From RPQJ01 sp963846315 (lineage in GTDB: Bacteria; Pseudomonadota; Gammaproteobacteria; Steroidobacterales; Steroidobacteraceae): DNA of 64,000 nucleotides. This document shows, piece by piece, positions 58,814 through 64,000 of the stretch; position 1 is the first letter of the stretch; the number at the start of each line of letters is the position of its first letter. Position numbers and translations under genes: made by a program. The stretch is taken from the NCBI GenBank assembly GCA_963846315.1, contig CAWJVM010000015.1:124001-188000 (forward strand), in the 5' to 3' direction. A model generated the notes under the pieces. The model had not been told where the DNA came from. It saw only the letters and a program-made list of their open reading frames with translations, and did not search any database.

Positions 58814-59980
58814 ATGCACCCGCCGATCGACAGCAAGCTGCCGCGAGTCGGCACCACGATCTTCACGGTCATGTCCCGTCTCGCCGCGGAACACGGCGCA
58901 ATCAACCTTTCGCAGGGCTTCCCCGACTTCGATCCACCCGAGCGCCTGCTCGATCTCGCCAGCCACCACATGCGTGATCAAGGCGGCGCCGGCAACCAGT
59001 ACGCCCCGATGGCCGGCCTGCCTGGCCTGCGCCTGGGCATCGCCGCAAAGGTCGCCGACTACTACGCTCGCACCGTCGACGCCGAACACGAGATTACGGT
59101 GACCTCTGGCGGTACCGAGGCGATTTTCTGCGCGATCCAGGCCGTCGTCCGTGGCGGCGACGAAGTGATCCTGCTCGACCCCGCCTACGACTCGTACGAG
59201 CCGGCAGTCGACCTCGCCGGGGGACGGGCGGTGCACGTGCCGCTGCGACGCCCCGGCTTCGGCATCGACTGGCAGCGACTGCGTGATGCGATCACGCCGC
59301 GCACGCGCCTGCTGCTCATCAATTTCCCGCACAATCCTAGTGGCGCGACGCTCGACGTCGCCGACCTCGTGCAACTCGCAGAGCTCCTGCGTGGCACAGG
59401 CGTCTGGGTGTTGTCCGACGAAGTCTACGAGCACATGCTGTTCGACGGCCGTCGGCACCACAGCCTGCTGACGTTGCCCGAACTCGCCGAACGCAGTTTT
59501 GTCATCTCGTCGTTCGGCAAGACGTACCACGCGACGGGCTGGAAGGTCGGCTACTGCATTGCGCCTCCGCCGTTGATGCTGGAGTTCCGCAAGGTGCACC
59601 AGTTCGTGCAGTTCGTCGTCGCCACGCCGCTGCAGGCGGCAATCGCGGACTTCATGCAGGAATGCCCGCAACACACGCGGGAACTGCCGGCTTTCTATCA
59701 AGGCAAGCGCGATTACTTCGCCGCCTTGCTCGCGCGGACGCGGTTCCAGTTCGAGCCGGCGCACAGCACCTATTTTCAGCTCGTGGACTACTCCGCCGTG
59801 AGTGACCTGCCCGACACCGAGTTCGCGCGCCTGCTCACGACGCAGCACGGGGTCGCGGCCATCCCGATTTCGGTGTTTTCCGCGGACAGTGCCGCGAAGA
59901 CCGAACACATCGTCCGATTCTGCTTTGCCAAGCACGAGGCCACGCTGGATGCGGCGGCCGCCAAACTGAGGTTGCTATGA
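58814..59980 (+). CDS. Methionine/glutamine-type aminotransferase (YbdL/MtnE family)
   Basis: A 388-residue class I PLP aminotransferase. SKLPRVGTTIFTVMSRLA is typical of YbdL/KAT-like enzymes. TVTSGGTEAIFCAIQA is the PLP phosphate loop, INFPHNPSGATL precedes it to the ring, and the cofactor Lys236 is in SSFGKTYHATGWKVGY. These enzymes use Met, Gln, Phe or the keto acid KMTB. ATG 58814 or the in-frame ATG 58805; TAGAAT at 58801 looks like a -10 box just before. It overlaps the omega-amidase gene (ATGA). Confidence 0.9.
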   Translation: MHPPIDSKLPRVGTTIFTVMSRLAAEHGAINLSQGFPDFDPPERLLDLASHHMRDQGGAGNQYAPMAGLPGLRLGIAAKVADYYARTVDAEHEITVTSGGTEAIFCAIQAVVRGGDEVILLDPAYDSYEPAVDLAGGRAVHVPLRRPGFGIDWQRLRDAITPRTRLLLINFPHNPSGATLDVADLVQLAELLRGTGVWVLSDEVYEHMLFDGRRHHSLLTLPELAERSFVISSFGKTYHATGWKVGYCIAPPPLMLEFRKVHQFVQFVVATPLQAAIADFMQECPQHTRELPAFYQGKRDYFAALLARTRFQFEPAHSTYFQLVDYSAVSDLPDTEFARLLTTQHGVAAIPISVFSADSAAKTEHIVRFCFAKHEATLDAAAAKLRLL

Positions 59981-60765
59981 CTGCAAATCTGCGCGTCACG
60001 ATGATCCAGGCCGACCTGGCCTGGCAGGATCCCGCCACCAATCGCCGCCACCTCGCGGCGCATTTTCGCGGACTCGCCGGGCACACGGACCTGATCGTAC
60101 TCCCGGAAATGTTCACGACCGGGTTCACGATGGAGGCCCGCTCACTCGCCGAGACGATGGCAGGTGCCACCGTCGGGTGGCTGCGTGAAGAGTCGGCCGC
60201 GGTCGGCTGCGCCATCACGGGCAGCCTGATTGTCGAAGAGGGCGGTCGGCACCACAACCGTCTGATCTGGGCGGCGCCCGACGGTAGCTTCGCGCACTAC
60301 GACAAGCGGCACCTGTTCCGCATGGCCCGCGAGGACGAACACTTCGTTGCGGGCACCGGGCGCATCGTCGTCAACCTGAAGGGCTGGCGTGTCTGTCCGC
60401 TGGTCTGTTACGACCTGCGCTTTCCGGTATGGAGCCGTAATCGCGGTGACTACGACGTGCTGCTGTATGTCGCCAACTGGCCGTCGCGCCGGCGCACCGC
60501 GTGGAGCGCGCTGCTGCGCGCGCGGGCCATCGAGAACGTCTGCTACGTCGTCGGCGTCAACCGCGTGGGCAAGGACGGCAACGGCGTGGCGTACAGCGGC
60601 GACAGCGTTGCGCTCGATTTCCTCGGCCAGGTGCTCGGTGGCGAGCGCGGCGGCGATTTCGTCGAGACCGTGGTGCTCGACCGGGAATCGCTCGCCACGT
60701 TCCGCAGCGATTTCCCGGTGCACCTCGATGCCGACGAATTCGAGTTGCGGGCCGGGGCGACATGA
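59977..60765 (+). CDS. Omega-amidase (YafV/NIT2 family)
   Basis: A 262-residue nitrilase-superfamily enzyme that hydrolyses alpha-ketoglutaramate (or ketosuccinamate) to 2-oxoglutarate and ammonia. The catalytic triad is Glu44 (VLPEMFTTGF), Lys110 (YDKRHLFRM) and Cys144 (PLVCYDLRFP); YVANWPSRRRTAWSALLRAR is a family mark. Overlap with the transaminase gene (4 bp) and the next gene (4 bp) indicates one transcript. Coupling with a Gln-using transaminase makes transamination irreversible. Confidence 0.93.
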   Translation: MTANLRVTMIQADLAWQDPATNRRHLAAHFRGLAGHTDLIVLPEMFTTGFTMEARSLAETMAGATVGWLREESAAVGCAITGSLIVEEGGRHHNRLIWAAPDGSFAHYDKRHLFRMAREDEHFVAGTGRIVVNLKGWRVCPLVCYDLRFPVWSRNRGDYDVLLYVANWPSRRRTAWSALLRARAIENVCYVVGVNRVGKDGNGVAYSGDSVALDFLGQVLGGERGGDFVETVVLDRESLATFRSDFPVHLDADEFELRAGAT

Positions 60766-61937
60766 AGAAGCGCACGCGGGTCACGCATCCACCGCAGGTG
60801 ATCGTTCCCGCGGACAACCGCCCGTTGGTCGCGCCGATCTACCAGTCGGTGAAGTTCACGTTCGACGACGTCGGCGCAACGCTCGACCTGTTCAAGGGCA
60901 AGCGCGCGGGTTTCTACTATTCGCGTGTTTCCAATCCGACGTTGCGGCAACTCGAACTGCTGCTCGCGGAACTGCAGGGCCGCGACGGATGCCTGCTGAC
61001 CGGCTCCGGCATCGCCGCGATTTCGATGCCGCTCATCGCGCTGCTCAAGGCAGGCGATCACGTCGTCTATTTCGCTGAGCAGTACCAGCCGACTCGCGGG
61101 CTCATTGGTCGCGTGCTGCGCCGCTTCGGCGTCGCCAGCACGATGCTGTCGATCGACGACCTGGACGGGCTCGAGCACGTGCTCGGCACGACGCCGACGC
61201 GGCTGGTCGTGTTCGAGTCGCCGACCAATCCCGTGCTGAAGGTCGCGGATATCGAGCGCCTGACGACCAGCGCGCGACGCCACGGGGCACTGACGCTGCT
61301 CGACAACACCCTCGCGGGATTCCACAACCACGGCCAGTACGACGTCGACCTGTTCGCGCACAGCCTCACCAAGTACGCGTCGGGCCACGGCGACGTGATG
61401 GGGGGTGCAATCATCGGCCGCACGGAACTCATCGATTCAATGCGTGACGATATCGGCATTCTCGGGCCCACGCTCGATCCGCACGCGGCGTTCCTGCTGC
61501 AGCGGGGCATGAAGACATACTTCGTCCGCTGGGATGCTCAATGCCGGAATGCCCAGCGCATTGCCGAACACCTGTCGCGCCACCCGCGGGTCGAGCGCGT
61601 GCGATTTCCCGGCCTGCCGGGTGACCCTGGGCACGCGCTGGCACGGCAGCAGATGCACGATTACGGCACCATCGTCACGATCGATGTCGAGGGCGACGCA
61701 ACGGTGGGCGCGCGCTTTGCCGAGCGCCTGCAGTTGTTTTCGATCACGGCGAGTCTCGGCTCGACCGAGTCGCTGGTGGTGCCGCCCGACTTGCAGCAGG
61801 CGCGCGGTTTCACGCCGGAACAGCAACGCTGGGCGGACATCGGACCCGGCACCGTGCGCCTGTCGATCGGACTGGAAGACGTGGACGACCTCGTCGACGA
61901 TCTTGACAAGGCATTGGATGCGGCGAACCATGCCTGA
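60762..61937 (+). CDS. Cys/Met-metabolism PLP enzyme (cystathionine beta/gamma-lyase family)
   Basis: A 391-residue PLP enzyme of the gamma family. The PLP Lys204 is in AHSLTKYASGHGDVMGG and the Asp181 in LLDNTLAGF. YYSRVSNPTLRQLE and LLTGSGIAAISM are cofactor contacts; SLGSTESLVVPP is the substrate carboxylate loop. A beta-lyase (MetC-like), gamma-lyase and sulfhydrylase cannot be told apart by eye. ATG 60762 overlaps the omega-amidase stop. With its partners it forms a sulfur-amino-acid module, perhaps methionine salvage. Confidence 0.88.
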   Translation: MKKRTRVTHPPQVIVPADNRPLVAPIYQSVKFTFDDVGATLDLFKGKRAGFYYSRVSNPTLRQLELLLAELQGRDGCLLTGSGIAAISMPLIALLKAGDHVVYFAEQYQPTRGLIGRVLRRFGVASTMLSIDDLDGLEHVLGTTPTRLVVFESPTNPVLKVADIERLTTSARRHGALTLLDNTLAGFHNHGQYDVDLFAHSLTKYASGHGDVMGGAIIGRTELIDSMRDDIGILGPTLDPHAAFLLQRGMKTYFVRWDAQCRNAQRIAEHLSRHPRVERVRFPGLPGDPGHALARQQMHDYGTIVTIDVEGDATVGARFAERLQLFSITASLGSTESLVVPPDLQQARGFTPEQQRWADIGPGTVRLSIGLEDVDDLVDDLDKALDAANHA

Positions 61938-61993
61938 GCAGGTCGCCGGCTCCGCCGCGCGGCAATGAAGGGCGGCTAAGGTGGCGCCGGGCA

Positions 61994-64000
61994 ATGGATG
62001 CCGACAGCCTGGATGATGGGTTTCGGGTGGGGGACTGGCTGATCGAGCCCAGGGAATGTCGCGCGTCCAGGGATGGCCGGGCCGTCGATCTCACCGGCGA
62101 GCAGGTCCTGGTGCTCATGGCCCTGGCGAGCCGGCACGGCGAGGCCGTGAATCACCGTACCCTGCGCAACGAGATCTGGCCGAATGGTGCTGGCGCGGAG
62201 GAAAGACTGCGCCAGGCCGTGAGCGTGCTGCGCGAACTGTTCGGCGACAAGCCGCGCCATCCCCGTTACATCGCCAGTGTCGGCAACGACGCCTACGCGC
62301 TGGTCGCACATTTTGAGCGTGTGACCCCCGTTGACGCGCCGCCGGCATTGGCACCCGACGGTCGCGCGACGCAGGTCGGTCGCTGGCAGCGACTGCTCGT
62401 GGAGCTGCAACGTCGCCACGTCTTCAAGGTCATGGCTTCGTACCTGGTCGGCATGTGGATCATGCTGCAGGTCGCCCAGGTCACGTTTGAGCCGCTGCGA
62501 TTCCCCGCGTGGTGGATGACGGCACTGACGATCCTGGCGGTCATCGGCTTGCCGATCGTCACGACGCTGGCCTGGACTTACGAAATCACGCCCAACGGAG
62601 TCAAGGTCGACGCGGGTGCCGACAGCACGGGTGTCATGCGCAGGCTGGCGCGCCCACGCCAGTCCATTGCGCCTGTCGTCGTTACCGGTGTCGCACTGAT
62701 GGCGCTGGTCACTGGGTTCGCCTGGTGGCGTTCGCTCGACGTGGCAGGAAGTGTCGCGGCAGAGCCGGCGCCACCCCTGGAACCGGGGCCTCGATCGATC
62801 GCCGTGCTGCCGCTCGTGGATATGAGCGCGGCCGGCGGCAATACCTTCCTCGGCGACGGGCTGAGCGAGGAATTGTCGACCAGGCTTGCGCAGGTCCCGG
62901 GGCTGCGCGTTGCCGCGCGAACGTCCGCCTTCGAGTTCAAGGGCAAGAATCTCGACGTGCGCAAGATCGGGCAGTCGCTGGGCGTACGGCACGTGATCGA
63001 GGGCAGCGTGCGTCGCAATGGCGACAGCGTCCGAGTGACGGTGCAGCTGATCGACACGGCGACGGGCTATCACGTATGGGCCGGCAATTTCGATACCGCC
63101 TGGCGCGACGTCCTGGAATTGCAGGACGACATCGCTAAATCGGTGACGGACGCGCTGCAGGTCGTTCTGAAGGACACGGACCCCCGGCACGGCGCAGGCA
63201 AGGGGCATCAGCTCGACACACGCGCGATCGACCCGTACCTGGCGGGTCTCGGCGCCCTGCGACAGCCGGGCGATCTCAGCCGGCTCAAGCAGGCGGAACA
63301 GTCGTTCAGGTCGGCAATCGATATCGATCCCGCGTTCGCCGGAGCCTATGCGGGGTTGTGCAGGACGTATGCCCGGCAATTCGATCGCACGCGCGACCCG
63401 GCGGCGCTGGCATCCGCGGAGACGGTCTGCCGCAAGGCCCTTGCGCTGGATGAAACCCTTGTCGAAACGGAGAAGGCGCTCGCCAGCATGGCGCTCGCGT
63501 CCGGCAAATTCGAATCGGCACGTACGGCCTATGCCGGCCTGATCGAACGCAATCCCAGGGATGCCGACGCTCACATCGGGTTGGGCGACGTGCGGGTCGG
63601 ACTCGGCCAGGGAGCCGAGGCGGAGGCGAGTTATCGACAGGCGGTGGCTGTCGAGCCGGCCTATTGGGGCGCCTACTCGGCGCTCGCGACGCATCTGTTC
63701 CAGCGGGGCAAGATCGACGAAGCGACGGCAGCCATGCGCAAGGTGACGGAGCTGGTGCCATCGAGTGCAAACGCCTGGAGCAACCTCGGCGGCGCGCTGC
63801 AGATGAAAGGCGATTTCAGCCAGGCCCTGGCAGCGTACGACCGGTCGCTGCAACTGGAGCCGTCGAAGGATGCCTATTCCAACCTTGCCACCACCTACTA
63901 CTATCTGGGCCGATTTCCGGAGGCGATCCAAAGCTACGAGCGCGCGGCGACGCTGGGCGAGCACGACTACGTGATTCAGGGCAACCTTGCCGATGCACTC
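61994..64000 (+). CDS. Winged-helix regulator with FlgO-like and TPR domains (partial)
   Basis: At least 669 residues; the end is beyond the window. The N-terminal OmpR/CadC-type winged helix (about 8-95; RDGRAVDLTGEQVLVLMALA, then RQAVSVLRELFGDKPRHPRY) is followed by two membrane helices (about 140-190) and a third near 230. A TolB-N/FlgO-like domain comes next (SIAVLPLVDMSA, FLGDGLSEELSTRLAQVPGL, GVRHVIEGSVRR and VQLIDTATGYHVWAGNFD). TPR repeats run from about residue 415 to the edge. Such CadC-like membrane proteins bind DNA from the membrane and sense outside signals. ATG 61994; no good Shine-Dalgarno. It begins 56 bp after the PLP enzyme gene. Confidence 0.85.
   Translation, partial: MDADSLDDGFRVGDWLIEPRECRASRDGRAVDLTGEQVLVLMALASRHGEAVNHRTLRNEIWPNGAGAEERLRQAVSVLRELFGDKPRHPRYIASVGNDAYALVAHFERVTPVDAPPALAPDGRATQVGRWQRLLVELQRRHVFKVMASYLVGMWIMLQVAQVTFEPLRFPAWWMTALTILAVIGLPIVTTLAWTYEITPNGVKVDAGADSTGVMRRLARPRQSIAPVVVTGVALMALVTGFAWWRSLDVAGSVAAEPAPPLEPGPRSIAVLPLVDMSAAGGNTFLGDGLSEELSTRLAQVPGLRVAARTSAFEFKGKNLDVRKIGQSLGVRHVIEGSVRRNGDSVRVTVQLIDTATGYHVWAGNFDTAWRDVLELQDDIAKSVTDALQVVLKDTDPRHGAGKGHQLDTRAIDPYLAGLGALRQPGDLSRLKQAEQSFRSAIDIDPAFAGAYAGLCRTYARQFDRTRDPAALASAETVCRKALALDETLVETEKALASMALASGKFESARTAYAGLIERNPRDADAHIGLGDVRVGLGQGAEAEASYRQAVAVEPAYWGAYSALATHLFQRGKIDEATAAMRKVTELVPSSANAWSNLGGALQMKGDFSQALAAYDRSLQLEPSKDAYSNLATTYYYLGRFPEAIQSYERAATLGEHDYVIQGNLADAL

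Noticed and set aside
61976..63964. 662-codon minus-strand frame opposite the winged-helix/TPR gene
   Set aside because: No recognisable motif; the plus strand has winged-helix, FlgO-like and TPR sequence.

Overview
The window is GC-rich, densely coded DNA of a gammaproteobacterium. The evidence is gene order as much as sequence: hemA-prfA-prmC running away from a TPR lipoprotein gene, lolB and ispE, followed by tRNA-Gln, prs, rplY (CTC type), pth and ychF. Fused rlmKL, a Pseudomonas-like spu polyamine locus and PEP-CTERM proteins agree. Heptanucleotide intergenic repeats and -10 boxes of the TAGACT type suggest something near Xanthomonadales, Nevskiales or Steroidobacterales; this placement is an inference.

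Layout. 1-5346 (minus): flavin monooxygenase (cut by the window edge), mtgA, ppiB, prmC, prfA, hemA. 5436-12536 (plus): housekeeping block with tRNA-Gln. 12.6-20 kb: secreted-protein region with a Gly/Met-rich exported protein, a CAT-anticodon tRNA, two PEP-CTERM proteins that each have a sigma-54-type promoter, a subtilase with a wrecked 3' end and a small lipoprotein. 20.2-28.4 kb: mixed enzymes and transport (methyltransferase, AlkA-like glycosylase, dicarboxylate symporter, APH/ATPase fusion, hibernation factor plus a Prs paralogue, cupin, TorF porin, GST). 28.4-35.4 kb: omega-aminotransferase, XRE-cupin regulator, aldehyde dehydrogenase, MaoC-phosphotransacetylase, acetate kinase, N-carbamoylputrescine amidase. 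35.4-44.3 kb: DnaQ/GIY-YIG nuclease, rlmKL, PsiF-like protein, queD, glycine-zipper lipoprotein, a tandem pair of uncharacterised exported paralogues. 44.4-57.3 kb: polyamine locus (puuB-like and spuI leftward; spuABCDEFGH and ppgK rightward). 57.5-58.6 kb: two genes of visibly lower GC. 58.8-64 kb: transaminase, omega-amidase and gamma-family PLP enzyme as an overlapping operon, then a winged-helix/TPR regulator cut by the window end.

How it works together. About a third of the window serves polyamine and amine catabolism: ABC uptake (SpuDEFGH), gamma-glutamylation (SpuI/SpuB), oxidation (PuuB), hydrolysis (SpuA), transamination (SpuC, omega-aminotransferase), aldehyde oxidation (PuuC-like) and possibly ATP recovery through phosphotransacetylase and acetate kinase. 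The least explained features are: heptad-repeat inverted elements filling three intergenic gaps, one of which encodes the end of Pth; sigma-54-type promoters before both PEP-CTERM genes and perhaps torF; and the exported paralogue pair at 41.5-44.3 kb. Four loci carry frameshifts whose frames rejoin recognisable protein, so sequence error and real decay must be told apart.
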